Positions 24,401 through 39,400 of a stretch of DNA of 64,000 nucleotides are shown here, piece by piece (position 1 is the first letter of the stretch; each line of letters opens with the position of its first letter). Under the pieces are notes generated by a model that searched no databases, had not been told where the DNA came from, and saw only the letters and a program-made list of their open reading frames with translations. The stretch comes from Sitta carolinensis (Eukaryota > Chordata > Aves > Passeriformes > Sittidae). The DNA lies in NCBI GenBank assembly GCA_032173965.1, contig CM063284.1, forward strand, positions 106,672,410 to 106,736,409, read 5' to 3'. The translations under genes and the position numbers were made by a program.

Positions 24401-27400
24401 CTAAATTATTGTATTGCCCTCCCAACCAAGGTTGTCTTGTCACTGCTCAAGGTAGCTAAAGCAATCTTTTTCAAAGTGTGAACAGGCTGTACCTTCCTTC
24501 TTCACCCCATCTTTCTGATAAACAGAAACGGCCTAGAGAAAAAAAACCTCAGGCTTGTTTGTTTCAGTAGCCCTATTTGCTGTGCAACCTCACCTACTTA
24601 TCTGCCAGTGGAACACCTTTACCAGGGCAGATGCTTCAGTTTTCAGAAAGAACAAAACCAAAAAAATGTTCCTTAATATCAAACAAGCCTCATTCCATCA
24701 AAAACCCAGTCATATGTCTGATCTCCTCGTGGTAGCAAACTACTGTGTTAGCAACTAGATACAAGCCCAACACTGACTTGTTTTACTCAGCTTCCCTGCA
24801 GAGGATGTGTGGGTAGGAGGATTTATTTTAATTGACCAACATACCATTACTCACTCCATATTCTGACTTTTCACTGAGACAAAAATGTTTTGTGAAACAG
24901 ATCATCCTGAATAATATTAAACATAAAATACTTCTGGGGATGTTTTGATACAAATGTCCAGGAGAGGACAGTGTCCACCAACACTTATCTTCATTTGTAA
25001 TGTTGACTTGGTTTTCCTGTGTATCCTTTAATGCAGGCAGTCAGCAGAGCGGGTATTTATGTTTAAGTAAGCCCTTCTGCATGTTAAACACATTAACCCT
25101 TAGTTTGCTGAAGTATACAAAGGAATTGCTTTCCTTACATACTAAAACTTACATTTTTATTAAATAAATTAACGTGCCCTTTTGTTCAATTTGTTTAATC
25201 ACTTGAAAGCTGGCATTCAGTTTCAGCCACTCATCTGTACTTGTTGCCTTTATCAGTCAAACTGCTATGGGAGTCAGTTCTCTCCTCCCCCAAAACACAA
25301 ACACACACGCTTACTGAAAAAACAAAGCAGTTTTAAGCCACCAAGGAAGATCCCAGGGACAAGTAAGGACATGTGGACAAATGACAGGCAGCCAAGACTT
25401 GAGGCCTACTAACCTTGACATACTCCCTGTGATTAAACAAATGGTTTTTGAACACAGAAATTTCCCTCCAGATGTCAATTTTAAAAATAACTCAGGAAGT
25501 TAATTTTAGCTTTAAGTGACAAAGACATATGAATTTCTATGCAGTAGATCAGATGAGATGTATTTAGGATCTTTTGCTTAAACAAAAACACTTGTCCAAA
25601 GCATTAGCTATTACACATCAACTTCTACAGGAATCTTTTGGGGAAGGAGAGATAAGGAGTAAAAAAGGCATGTTTAGCTTGCTTTTCCTGCCAACCTGAA
25701 TAAACAGTCTCCTGGCTACCATAAAGTTGAACACCAACATGTTTGCATTCTGAAAGGCCCCCAATGCAGGGGCCAAAGGGAAAGCTGACAACTAAATTCA
25801 GCAATAAGAGGGAAACAGCAGTGACAAGTAGATGTAAAATGCTGGCACTTAATACAGAACATCTTTATGCACTGGAGTTTTTGGAGGTTTCCTTGGACTT
25901 TTTTGAGGGGCGGGTTTTTTTTTTCCTTTTTTTTTTTTTTAAGTTTGGCTCATATGAAAAAATTCTCTCTTAAAAATAAGTGATTTTAACACTTCTTGAT
26001 TATTTACTAGACTAATCTATCTCTCAAATCCTCTCCCAAGAAATGTAACAAAAATTAAGTCTATTCTCAACTCTAAACAATCAGCAGGATGCAAACTACA
26101 TTAAAAAACAAAACAAAAACCCTCAACCAACCAAACAAAAAAACACAGAAAAAACTCCCAGAATAAACGTACAGATTATATGTGGTACTGGCTTCATCTA
26201 TTTGTATATGTACTTCCCAATACTTTTAAATCCCTTGGAACCAACAGATTTATTCCTACATTTCCAAACCCAAAGCATGTATGCTCCCCCTGCCAAGCAA
26301 AAATCAACCTCCATTTCTGTGTGGAAAACTCTCAATCACTCAAATAATATTTGAGGTGCAGATTAGAACTCAGATTGTCTAGATGAAGACAGGAAATAAT
26401 CTTATTTAAACTGTGAGCTGAACAGTGTTAGGTAATCTCATGTGCAACCTAAAGGCACAGATCCTCTAGTCATCTGAAAGTATCAAGATTTTAAGCAATA
26501 GAAATTAATCTGGTCTATCTTCCAAGTGACTTGTTTCCATTTGGTTAACACAACTGGAAGTTAAAAAAAGAAAAAGCCATAAGCAAACTCAAGGGTGTAA
26601 GGATAGAATTAAACATTCAAATGATGTCAAAACAATCTCAACCTCTCACTTTGCATACCATGAAGAGGTTAGTTTTTGCTCTGAAAAGGACACAGGTGGC
26701 ATCACAGAGAGTGCTACTTGACCACATGCACATAGTTAGAACCAGTCCCCATACAAAGCAGGCACAAATTGGAGCCAGCAGCTCCAGGCAGGTAACACTG
26801 TTCTGAAGTCACATGAAACAGATGCTGTACCAGGCCAAAGCTGGCTATTATCAACAGAAAAGAGGCTAAAAATACAACACATCTCCCATCCCCTGAGAAG
26901 GTTCTCTTGGAGGTAAAGTTTAAGTTGTCTGAGCTTCTGGGGAGAAACAGTTTGCATCAATATATTTGGAGACAACTCCCAGTGTGAGTGCCAGGTAAAA
27001 AAGCCTAACATTACAGCTCAACCTATAAAGTTGTTATAGTCATTTAATCCCATAAAATACAGCCATATATTCTATAGCCATTTAGTCACATAAAATATAG
27101 CCATATATGCTTAGCCCAATGCAAAACAGATTCAAAAAAAAGGTTACACTTTTCTTTAGCAGTAAATTATTAGCCAACTTATGCACCCATTTTACTCCAA
27201 CATCCTATGCTCTCTACTACTAGAAGACAGGCAGCTCAGAGAAGCAACTGAGGCAGATGTACTTGTTTATTACTTTTCATTACTCTATAAAATCAGAAGC
27301 TCTGAAATGTTGAGTTACCTGCCCCCTGCAGTTCAGACAGCACTGTGCAGCACTACAAGAAGTTGCCAAGTAACTTCTTTTTTATAGTAAACGGAAGAGT

Positions 27401-30400
27401 AATCCTGTTAAAACTCCTCAATACAATGCAAGTCAACGTGCGCCATCATTTTCATGTTGATTATGTACTGCATCCTCTCTCCTCACTGTTTCCAAGGCAG
27501 TGAAGGCAATTCAGATGTCCACCTTCACCGACTGTTTCCTCCCCCCCTCCTGAACTTCCTGCTCTAATTAGGGAAGGCACTTAGCCAAGGCCATAAATAC
27601 CATCTTGCTAACAGCACAAGAGCAAAGCAACACACTTAGTCAGCTGCTTTATGTTATCTCCCCAAAACACCCATTACTCCACCCAGGCCCTCATTTGCTT
27701 CAGTCTTTGTCTAGTATGAGACAGTACAGGGTGACCCTTGAAACATCAGGTCTGATGCCACCAACTCACTTCAACAATTACTGCAATTTAACTATTTAAG
27801 ATACCAAGTAATTAAAGCCTTCCTTCTGTAAAATTAAATATTATTTTCCTGCTTTTACAGAAATGTAGTGTCCCCATCATCATCATCCTGTACGTCCAAA
27901 ACACTTCCAGAATAGTCTCTTTGAAACATGCTGAAGTCTGGCTTTATCTGTAGCACAAATGTTATATTGCCCTTTCACTGAAACTGGAGAATAGTGGTGT
28001 CTGTTACATCTCATTAACTCCAGACCTATTGTCCTCCTTTATCAGCAAGGAAACAAACAAAAATGGATCATTTGACAACACAAAATAAGCACATAAAACA
28101 TGGATGAGACTTTTAGAATAAGACTCCTTTTGTTCACATTTGAGTTTCTGATGCCAGGCTAGCAATATTTTTCATTCATTCCTGATACCAACAGAGGGAT
28201 CAAATAACTCGAAATTAAAGAGGCAATAGGAGGTATAGGTCATTAAAGATAAATGAAGGAATTAAAATCCACATAGATTTCAATAAGATCTAATAAAAAA
28301 CAAGGATGTCCATGTTTAAACAGCACATTATATTTTGTTTTTACTTATTTAGATTGGATCATCAAGATGCGAAGGAGCACACCAGCCTTGGAAAAACAGT
28401 CTTTATAAAATCATAGCACAACCAATTACTTGTCAATCACCCCTAGTAAAGTTTTAAAAGTTTTCTGTTAGCTTTTCAGAGATTTCTGTGGCCTCTTACC
28501 ATTAACACATATTATAAAAAACTGTAAGAATGGACAACATCCTACCTGTGTTTTTTGATTCCGTTTGACAGCGACTCCCCACTGCCACACACCTTTTCTT
28601 CAGACATGCTTGAAGGTATTGTATTTTTTGAATCCATGCTGTCCTCTAACGAGTAGGCTGCTGATGTTTCAAACCCACTTAATGATTTTTCAGATTCCGA
28701 ATCTGCAAAAGAGCAGGTGCATGTTAATGAATCTACCTCCTGTGCTAGACTTCAGTCCCTAACAGATCTCCCCGCCTTGTACAAAACTGAAACCTAAGTA
28801 GCCTACTGTGTCCTGATGACAGCATCCATTTGGTAAGTAACTAGTACTGCCAGAGACTGCTGCAGCCCAACATCTAGATATAAAGAAATTGCACAATAAG
28901 CAAGACCACAATATGTTAAAACTCTACCAAACTGAGTCAAAATCTGGCATATTTATTACATTGAAGCTACTAGACCTTGCTTAAGACAAGTGCCAGTGCC
29001 ATACAGATGCCAGTACCCTACTGAAAAAAACAGGTACCTTGAGTAACTCCTTCTTCAGTTAGGTTCTTAAGACTCTCAGTGCTGTTCACCAACCTTCACT
29101 TTCCAACTCACTGAACAAGTACCAAAGGACAGGAGAATGTATCATATAGATAGCATGAACTACGTAGGTCTCAGCAAAGTCAAGTGATAAGCTCACCAAT
29201 CAACAAGATAAACTTCGTACTGTGGAAGGCAGGTTAATAGTACAATCCATATCACATCTCAAACTAAAACCAACATCAACAACACCACCTTCTTTCCAAC
29301 CAGTGTTTTGGTCAGGTAGTGTTTGTCCGGCTCTGGTGAAGAGACAGTCTTGCCCCAAATCAGAGGGTACAAATTTCCTGGTGAAGACTATATTTTTGTA
29401 TTAGGTTTTCTTTCAAACCTGACATGATTGTTAAAGGATTATCCAATTTCAAGTTCCAGGAAGTGAGGGAACAACTCAAGACATCAACTTCTATCTCATT
29501 TGAAAACTTCTTTAGCAGAAACCAGGTACCACACTGAATGGTAAACAGATTAATGGATGTCTCGCTGCTTCTGAAAAATGTAGACCTAATCTACAGTAGA
29601 TAATATTCCTGCCATGTACTGCTTCCAGCATATGCTGTTGCTCTTGGCTGCAAAACCGCAGAGGAATAATTCCAAAATTAGCCATTCTCTCACTCATTCG
29701 TTCTAATTCAAAACCAGTAATCAAAATCTGCTGAAGTAGCAGCCAGTCCAAAAGAATATCTCACTCTCAGCTGCCTATTGCCAGGTGCTTTCTTGTTTTG
29801 TCTTTAAAAAGCTATGCCAGTAGCTTCTCCAGAACATGTAAATTGTATATTGCTTTGCTCAAGGGTGTATATATTATACACAGTGTATATATATATTATA
29901 TATACCGACTGGAGGACTTTCTACCACATCCAGATTATGTAAGGGTCAGGAACAGGACAAAATCCTGATAAATGGATGGGCTGTGTCACAATGTCTCCAT
30001 CCTTTCTAAACAGAGAGATCTAGAAGCATAAAGGAGACTTCTTCTTTCATTTAAAACCTCCATGCCTATCCTCATCAAGACAGTACTGAAATTAAGCCAG
30101 TTGCTAGGGAATGAAAAGAACTGCCAGCTGGTGCTGAGAATATGTTAAAGTAGTGGACTGGCACTCCAGAGAATCTTCTCAAAATTTTCCCCAAATTTGT
30201 CAGTCTAGTTCTGTGCCAAGTTATGATATAACATATCAAAGCATTAGTTTGGTGGGTACTATATTTAACAAGTAGGGTAAGGAAAAGCATTTTTACTTGG
30301 GACAAGTTTGTTACATAAAATACAGATTTGTCCAGAGATCCTAAACCCAGGCAGCCAGGAAAACACAGTTTTCCTGAATATCCAAATACTGCAGAGGAAG

Positions 30401-33400
30401 AGACAATCTAGGAGTGTAACACAACTTGGGCCTCAGCTTTCTGACCCTACAAAGCCTCTCGAGGTGTGTAATTCCACCTCTCTTTTGAAAGAGCTGCTCA
30501 ACTGTGCCAACAGTTATCATGAAAAGCATGAAGTCAACCCAGTAACATAAAGGAATTTTTTGCTCCTGTAGCGTCCTTTCGTCTCTTGTACCATTCAGGA
30601 CTGTCTTGCTTTTGGACAAGTCACAGCATTCAAATTCCTTCAATCTGAGTTTCTGCAACAGAGCCAGGACTCCAGAGCAGAAAGGCAAGAGCAGATAAGC
30701 TTCACCAGAACTGCCTGTCACTCTTGGATATGCTTCTTGGTATAGCAAAGACTTTTAAATACCACACACATTCAGTTCTCCTCATGCTGGCCTTATAGTG
30801 CCAAGAGATGATTCTGCTGGACTAAGCTCCGCACCTGCAGACCTCTCCAGAGCTGTAGACACTGACCAGACAGTCTTCCTCAGGGCACGTGCCTTACCTA
30901 ATGCCAGAAGACCATGCTATACAAGAAGAAACAGTAGAAGAATCAACACAACAATTGTAAGAAATGGCTCCCTAGAGAAACCTCACCCATTTTCCTGAGG
31001 AACAGAGAAAGTACATCTACAACAGCTCCTGCCATCAAAGACCTCAGTCTCCAATCCCTTAACCTCAGCTACCTCCTTTAACCCAATGAATTTAGCAAGC
31101 CTTGAGTTTGTTAGGGTGTCAGAGTGAACAAGCCTAGTATTGTATTGTGAACACAGATCAACAGGCAACTCAAACTGAGCTTTTCCCTGTGCACTTGCAG
31201 CGAACTCTTTTCTGAATTAAGATTTGCATACCCCCCCGTCACTGCAAAAAAAGATTTATATTCACAAGTTTCTACAGAGAGCTGTCAAACAGATGACTAG
31301 GAGAAAACGAGGGGTTTTTTTTTTTAATTGAATTTAAGGGGTTGTGGGCTGAGGAGGAAGGAGAAGGAATAAGAGTCCCTGTTCAGAAGCCAAAATTTTA
31401 AAGTGATCTCAGACAAGACCAGGCTGACTAGGAAGCTCTCCAGCTCATGAAACCTGAAAGAGTAACAGTACAAACACCAGCTACATTTTGCAAGAGTGGG
31501 AGAGCACTGGGAAACAGCAGAAGCAATGACAGAAACTTAACTCAAGGGACCTCATTTCCTATTGCTTCAACTGCTAAGTCTTTAGATGCAGATAGAAAAG
31601 CTTGGCCACTGACTTGATTAATAACTAAACCTGAGAAATACAGAGTTTAACCATTGGCACTGTTTGGTTTCAATTCTGACCAGGTGTTCCCCATCCCTCT
31701 GAGACTCCTGAATTCATTCTTTTAACTCTATTCAAGGCAAAAAGTGACAGGCAGCAGTGTTCTCACAGAGGCAGTGAAGTATTTTTGGTACACGTTCAAA
31801 AAAAGCCACTTGACAAACCACTCTAAACATGGAAGAAAGGGCAAGAGGTTTCTATGCTTTTTGTACCATTTTTACTTTTAAGTGATCTGATTACTGGAGA
31901 CAAACTAGGAAACCAGCAAAAGCAATGGTTGTAGCTTGTTACTTCTTGTACCATTTAGGAGAGTTATTTATAAACACAACACCCAGCAGTGGTAGATACC
32001 AGCAGAAGCTGTACTATGACAGGTTAACTTCAGCGTACTTAAATATTCCTGCAGCTATATAACTGCTTTTATTGCAAGACTGCATCTACACAAAGCCACG
32101 AATAACCCTCTCAACACACACAAAAAATCCTGTTCACAGATAAACCCCCCACTTCTCAGATAAAACCTGTTTAAAAAAGAAAAACAAAGGCAGATCTGAA
32201 CTCTTACCATATTGGGTGCACAATTTGCATAAGAGAAGGGAATCTTAACTGAAAGGCAAAAATCAAGTATCTTTACCCTTTAATTCTTGACCTGCTCAGC
32301 CGTTTTTCAGCACTGTGGATGTTCTCTGCATTCTTATTCCATTTTCATATGCTCCTCAGATTTGTATTAATCACAGCTAATAACTTCTCCAGCACTCTAG
32401 GAGATGGCACTGGTCTTTCTGACTTTTGCTACTTGTTCAGTGCTTCTTCCTTTCCCCAGAGTCCTCCCGTCCCACCCCACCCTGCTTTAAACATAGAAGA
32501 GTTTGACATATGTTAAGCATTCAATCCTGAAAGTGAGAGCTGCAGCATTCTGTGTGGTATCGAGTTTAATTACACATTTCCACCACTCCCATGATGAGCG
32601 GATCAGCACACCGGGAAGTGCTCTTAACTGACCTATGGTGCCAGAGTTCAGATTAATAACACCCTTAACTTTGCTCTTCTTAACACTGGATACCGTGCTT
32701 TGGTAAGACAAATAACTTGCATTTTCTGTAGGTTCTTTAATTTCTCTCACATTGCAGGGATTTAGGAATTACTGCGACAGTCAAAAAGTACTGACAACAG
32801 CATATCACTTAAAAAGAAAGGAGACTTCAGAAAATAAACTCCAGTAAGTTATCTCATAATATTGCAAACATTTTCCTTGCTCCAGTTTTGGAAAAGGAAG
32901 AGGGTATTTCTGTAATTCTGGCCACAATTTCTACAAACAGAACCACACACCACAGACTTTAACAGTGAACAATTCAGTCTATGCCAACACTAGCAGGTAG
33001 CATGGCTCAGGCTGGAGCAGATTTGCAAGAGGAACAGATGGTGCTGAGGACTTGACAATCAAACCAGATACGTTTCTAGTGCTGTTCTCTTCAAATCTGC
33101 TCTTACTCTGCTGCCATGGACTGAGAGTCCAATAGGAACTGGACTGTATCTTCTGATTCAGCTTCATTCAGGAGCAATTGGATTGTTCTAAATGGAAAAT
33201 GGGGACAAGCAGCTGCTTCAGTGAATACATCCTTTTTGATACACCTCTTCCTCAAAAACCTGCTTGAAAATTGCTCTGAATTGTCCCATTAGTGATACAT
33301 CTGTTGAGTGTAAACCAAAAACGCCTTTTATAGAGACAAAATTGTTTAAAAAAATCCCCCAAACGAAAAGCAGCAGTAGCATCTTCTTTCAACCTGTCAA

Positions 33401-36400
33401 AACTAACAATACTTCAGCTCAAAGCGCAAGCCTACTTATGCAACACTCTCACTTCTAAACTCACTCCTACAGCAGGGACTTAAAAATTCATAGAAATGCA
33501 AGGAGAAAAAGATGGCATCCTGATAGAAAAAATACTCTAAGTAGTGGCATTTTCCCACTGACAAACATTATAACTTGTTATATCACCCTGTTAAAATACA
33601 TTGGTGTTTGGTCAATCTCCTATACAACCTAGAAAGGTAATTCATGAGTATGTCTATTTGTCCAAAATCAATATAATTTAATGCTATCAGTTTGCAAATC
33701 AAGTTAAGCAAAAGCTTTGCAGACAGTTGTAGCAATTTCCAGGAACATGGAAAAAAAAAAAAAACCTCTCCTCAAACCACACCAACAAAAAACTAATTCC
33801 TTTTATACTTAAAGTGAAAGTGGTCACAGGTCAGCAGTCAGGAAAATACATCACAATCCCTTCTTCTAGCCACCTCCTCATCCCTACCCCTTCAGAGACA
33901 GAAAGGACCTTAATCTCTGCAAGCACTAAATGTGAACAACCTAGAGAAGAGACTCTAACACCAGTCTGATTACACTGACAGACAGCCAAGAAAGTAAGTC
34001 TGTCCCAGAAAATTATTTAAAGTGCAATTAAGATGCATTATGTCATGTAACTTCTCCCAAAGGAGAAAGAAATCATGTTTGTTTTTTTTAAGTATGTTTG
34101 TAGATAAACGCACTCAGCAAGTTTCACAATTTTACAAATCCAGTCCACTTGATACAACTTGTTTGTAGCTTGCAAAGACAAAACTACCACCTCTGACAAC
34201 AGGAGAGGTGGTTTTGGACACTTCCATTCAACAGTATTTAGAGATTGGGTCAGTTATGAGATGTATGGACTAGCAGCACTTTAAAGCTTAATATTCTCTC
34301 ATATACACAAAGCAAGCCCAGCTGGAGAGACTACATTCCAACAGCATCAGATAAAGAACTATTCTCTGCTTTGTTGACAACCAAAAGAGCCTGAGGGCCT
34401 TTCAGCAGAATTGTTCCTTCGGTTCCAGAGGAAGAACCTGTTTTAGTGTTCCTCAGTCTCTTCTACTTGAAGGCTTGATAAATTTGTTGCTGTGCCAAAC
34501 AGCAAAGTCTGCTTCACAAAGTTGTTTCACTGTGTTCCTGTGCATAGACTTCCTTTGCCTGTTTCTTCACGGCTTAAGTTTCTCACTGCAAGAACACCTA
34601 TCAAGGAGTCTGGGAACACTGCTTTTCTCATCTGTCAGAAGCATCAGACAGTTCAGTTCACAGAAAAAGTAACCCCATACTTGCTAGTGAAGTTTGCCTT
34701 CAAAACCCAATTGTCTGCTACAGTTAGGTTATGTTCACCCTCAAGGTTTTCCAGATCCTTCATAGTTGTAGGCAGGTGTGTGCTGCCTGATCACACAGTT
34801 ACAGCTACTACTGAGCTGCACTGTGTACAGCCTCTCTATATAAATGCATGTTGTAATCATCTCAGGAAGTTCAGAACCTTCCAAAATCACTATTGGCATG
34901 TTCTGCATATGAAATTATGAAAGATACTAAAGTAAAGAAGAGATAGGGAAAGAAAAGACATTTAAGAAATGCATGCAGGATTTCGATTCATTGTTTTCTT
35001 TCACGTTTAACACTTCAGGTATACAAAATTGAAATAGAACAAGCCTTTCTTAACATCATTATCCCTCAAAACTCGGAATTTTTATAGTCTTATCTTAACA
35101 ACAGAACAAGGGAAGAAACACACATCACCATGGACAAAGTAAGTCAGAAGGATACAAGGCACAAGTTACCTCTCACAAAATAGGAGCCTTATGTTTTGCT
35201 ATTTAAAAAAAGGGTGCAGACTTCCAAGCAATGAGACATCTCATTTCTGTCCTATGGTTTTCTAACCTCTGGTCACGCTAAGGTGAAACAATACAATTCT
35301 GCAGGTGAACTCTGGTAAATTTTTAGAGCCCTGCTCATAAAATACATCAAGCATACTCCTAAAATTAGGTCCACGTTAGAAAGGCAGAGATTTCACTTGA
35401 AGTGAGACTGCTCCCACCTTCTTCCCCCACCCCACCTGCCCCCAATTCACTGCACACATGCTATCTACACAGTCACATTCTGGACATCACCACTTACCTG
35501 AAACAGCATCATAGAACTGCTCTTCACTGAGGATGCTGAGAGGCGGAGATCCCTTAACCAGAGACTGCTCTAGTTCATGGTGTTCGGTAGCGAGTGTCTC
35601 TAATGCTTCTGACAAGATCTTGTTTTTCTCCTGCTCATGCTCCAGTTTCAAATTCCTCACCTATAAGTAGATACATGAATAAAATCTCATCTCTCTGAAG
35701 AATGTGTAGCTGGAAGCTATTCAGAAAATAGACTCTAATGAATAAATAACTAGCAAACAGCTGGAATTGAAACCACATGGATTGATGAGAATATTACACT
35801 ACTTGTGATGACAATAAGGTTGTTAGTCAGCATTTTTAGTAGCTGAAAAATATGACATGTAAGATCTGACAGTATCAATCACAATTCCATAAGTGAATTC
35901 AAGGCAGAAAACTATACCTTAAAACTGAGGGGAAATATTTACAGCTCTACTTGGATGCCCTTAACTATGGAGTCAGTGATCGGTTTCTACACGCACCGAG
36001 CTCCTTCTACTAGTCTGCTCCAATTTAGGCCAAGCAGCATCATCTAAATTGAATTACAGAGCAAATGTGAATGCCAGCTACAAATAACTGCAACTGAACT
36101 ATGAACTGAAAACATTTAACCCTGAAGATTACGGGAGGAGGTTAAAAAAAGAGATTCCTTTGGTAACTGACTTAACTTTGTTATAAACAGCCCTCCCTCT
36201 GAACTCCCTGAACAGTTTACAAGGGAGACAGAAGTTAACAAAAAGAGAAGCCCAGCCACCAGACGGTGGACCTTTTTTAAAACCCACACATGGGCTCCAG
36301 AGCAGATGATGCTATCCATGTTTTGAGTTCAGTACTAGTAATGGGAAAGCAACATCCTTCCTATTTCCTCTTTTTTTTTTGCTGGTGCTTCCTTGCCTCC

Positions 36401-39400
36401 TCTGTCTGCCAGCAGAGGGGAGAGGGCTGTAACTGCAGGCTCAGAAACAGCCACTTCTCCCAGCTCAGCAAGGCTTCAATGTGCTACCTCTCCTTCAGTC
36501 CCTAAACCATCGAGTCTTTCCCTTTCTCCCTTCCATGCCTTTTTAAAAGCATCCCCAACCCCTGCCTTGTCCTCTAGTTTACTCTCAAAGGTCAGTTTAC
36601 AACTCTAATTCCCCCTCCATTAAGAACATGCAAGGACATGACAATCTCTTGGAACAGTTACAGGGACAACTTACACATATACCAATGTTACCTTTTTGAA
36701 TCTAATTTAAGAACTGTTCATATGTCCTCTCTGGTTACAGTTTACATTAAAGCTTTACTTTGGAGGTTTCAGCCCCCTCAGTTATAACCACTTCTCAAAC
36801 ACTGGATTCAGAGCTGGGCACAAAAGAGGCAAGTAAGGAGATATTAAAAGAGATTTTTCACTTCCAGAAAAGAGCTTCTATGCTGGTGGAAACATATCCT
36901 CTAGAAAAAGATTTATAGAAAGAAATTTTCACCCCCTCAGTTGTGCCAAATACTAAATCAGCTGTTTTGGCTGCCAGACTCTGAGTGTAAGGGGGGAATC
37001 CAATTAAATGATAATTAAAAGAATATAAAATGGGGTTGCTAATTGAAAGCAGAAAAAACAGTAAGTCACTTACTGTCTAATAGCTTTACGCTGAACTGAA
37101 ATGAAAAATTCTGGAATAGTTACTGTCACTTTCATTTAAAGTTCACTCTGACAGTACCAATGAAGCCAATTACTGCAATGTTTCATACAAATCAGACATG
37201 CCACTGCAAAAGATCTGTTATTAGGCAGTTTCTGCTAAACACATTTGGTATGCTGTCAAATAGTTATGGAACCACCCGCTTAGAGAAACAGCTTCAGTTT
37301 TTTACTCTCCTGATACTGGGAGGATAGAGGACTGAAAATAAAATTGTATTTTTCATTTTTATTAACAGCAAAGTAAAATCAGTTATGAAAATGCTATTCA
37401 CAATAATATTGTTTTTGCAGGATCGAGTCAGATGCCATTATGCGCTAATGCTTTGGGAAGTGATTTCAGCGATTTAAATCTTTATCTCAAACTTACAGCA
37501 AACTGAAGGAAAACCAAAATCTAAACACCCAGATGGGCCTTTTTAGCATCCTTTAGTCACTGTTGTGTAACTAAAGAAGCAACAACACATACAGGCCTAA
37601 GACCAGGCGTGGTCCAAAAAAGTATTGTCTTGCCTTTAAGGTTCCTCTGTCCTAGCATAATGTAGAGCTATTCAGAATTGCAGAAGGTATGGTACAAATA
37701 AATTCCTTTTTTGATTGTATAATCAATTTCCAGCTTTACAGTAAGGTTCACTTTTCTGTGTACTCCTAGACCTCCTGGTTGCCAGACACTCAGTAGTACA
37801 GCAATTATATACCAGTAGGTAACAAAAACCCAAAGCTTTTCATCTGTTCCATAAGCAACGCAATGGTGGCCAGAAGCTAAGGAATAAAGAAAACCCACTT
37901 AAGTTTGTTGTTTGCAACTGTTTATTCAAAACTGAATAAACTGGTTTTAATATTTGGGGGCTTGAGATGAAAAGTTATAACATTTTTGTCAACAGAATGG
38001 AGCTTATGGGATGGACACAATTCAGACAGAGTCCAGAGATTGCCCTACCAATTTCTACAGCCTGGCACCTCTACACTAGTCATTACTTGAGGGCCGTTGT
38101 GAGGAAACACTGCAACAACACCACATCCTTAAGCACTGGAACAGTTTCACAGTGTCAACACGAGAATGAAAAAGAATTTTCAAAATGATTCTACTACCCC
38201 TATTTGATTGATTTTGCCTGTAGAGAAGCAACGCTGTGAGAGGTAAAGTTGGCACAACCCTGACGTACTCAACAAAACAGGAGAAAGAACTTTGCTTGAA
38301 ATAAGCAGTTTGTTGTTTTTTAACACAAAGCAGCTTTAAGAGATACCTCCATTTTCTCAATAATAAAAGTCAAGGTGATGAAGTACACCTCCTAAAACCT
38401 ACTTGCAGTACATTTACAAATGTAAGGGGAGGACACTGTTTTGTTTTCTCAGAATCACACTCTCTCTTCCCAGTTTAACATGAAAGAGTGCAGGCAGATT
38501 GGTGCTGCTTTCAGAGCTTAAGTTTATTGAATAATGTAGTTGACCAACTGAGTGATAGGTTTTCCCAAAATGTAATCAGCAGATTGCCATTATGAATAAT
38601 TTTGCCATGCTCTATTTCTCATTCACAAGACACAGTCAATGAACAGGATTCTGAGGTGAATTAGCCTATCCACCTTGCTACTTCACCACCATTTTTGGAG
38701 ATGGCATTTCAGCTTTCTCTTTTTTGCACAAGTTGTTTCTTTTCCGTTGTGTCTTTCTTCAGTGTCCCAACACAAAAATAAATGCACGATTACAGAAGGA
38801 ACTTCCAGACTAATTTAAAAATTTGTTATTAACACAAAAAGCATAGGATTTATGTAATAATCAGGAAGAAGAGCATAAAACAATGAAGTTAAGAAGCATT
38901 TCAGTCTATTAATCTGGATGCAGAGAGAACAGTATTTTTCAGCGAAGTACCACCTGATTTTGTGAAGTTGCATCAGCTGAATACTAAATCATTTTATGAA
39001 CTGACACAAATATTTATGTAATGTAGTAAATATCACACCAAAATGATGCAGATACCTGTGCACACACAGTTCTGGAAATCCAGTCTGAACATGAGGAATT
39101 ATTGGAATAATCATTTTATTGACAGCCCTGAGTAAGGCACAGCTTGTAATACAGCCGTGGTTTCTGTATCTTTTATGGTGGTGCCTGAGCTGAGAAAGAC
39201 AGATGGCAAATCGTACTGGGTTCAGCTCCTCATCTTCCAAGTATGGAATGGCTGCCACCTATTCTATCCCTGTCACTGGTGCCCACGAAGCCAGTGCCAC
39301 CAGCAGTGTTATAAGTTTTCCTCTGAGCTTTATGCAGTGAGTGGCACCGAGTGCTCCAGTGAACCTGGCATGAGGCCAGCTAAGTTCCCAACGCCCAACT

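Noticed and set aside
30341..30748. 135-codon minus-strand open frame in the sense of OSBPL1A
   Set aside because: Considered as an alternative exon; no acceptor/donor phase that fits the neighbouring exons and no similarity to ORP1.
34492..34920. 142-codon plus-strand open frame
   Set aside because: No recognisable domain, inside an OSBPL1A intron on the opposite strand, overlapping another open frame; treated as chance.
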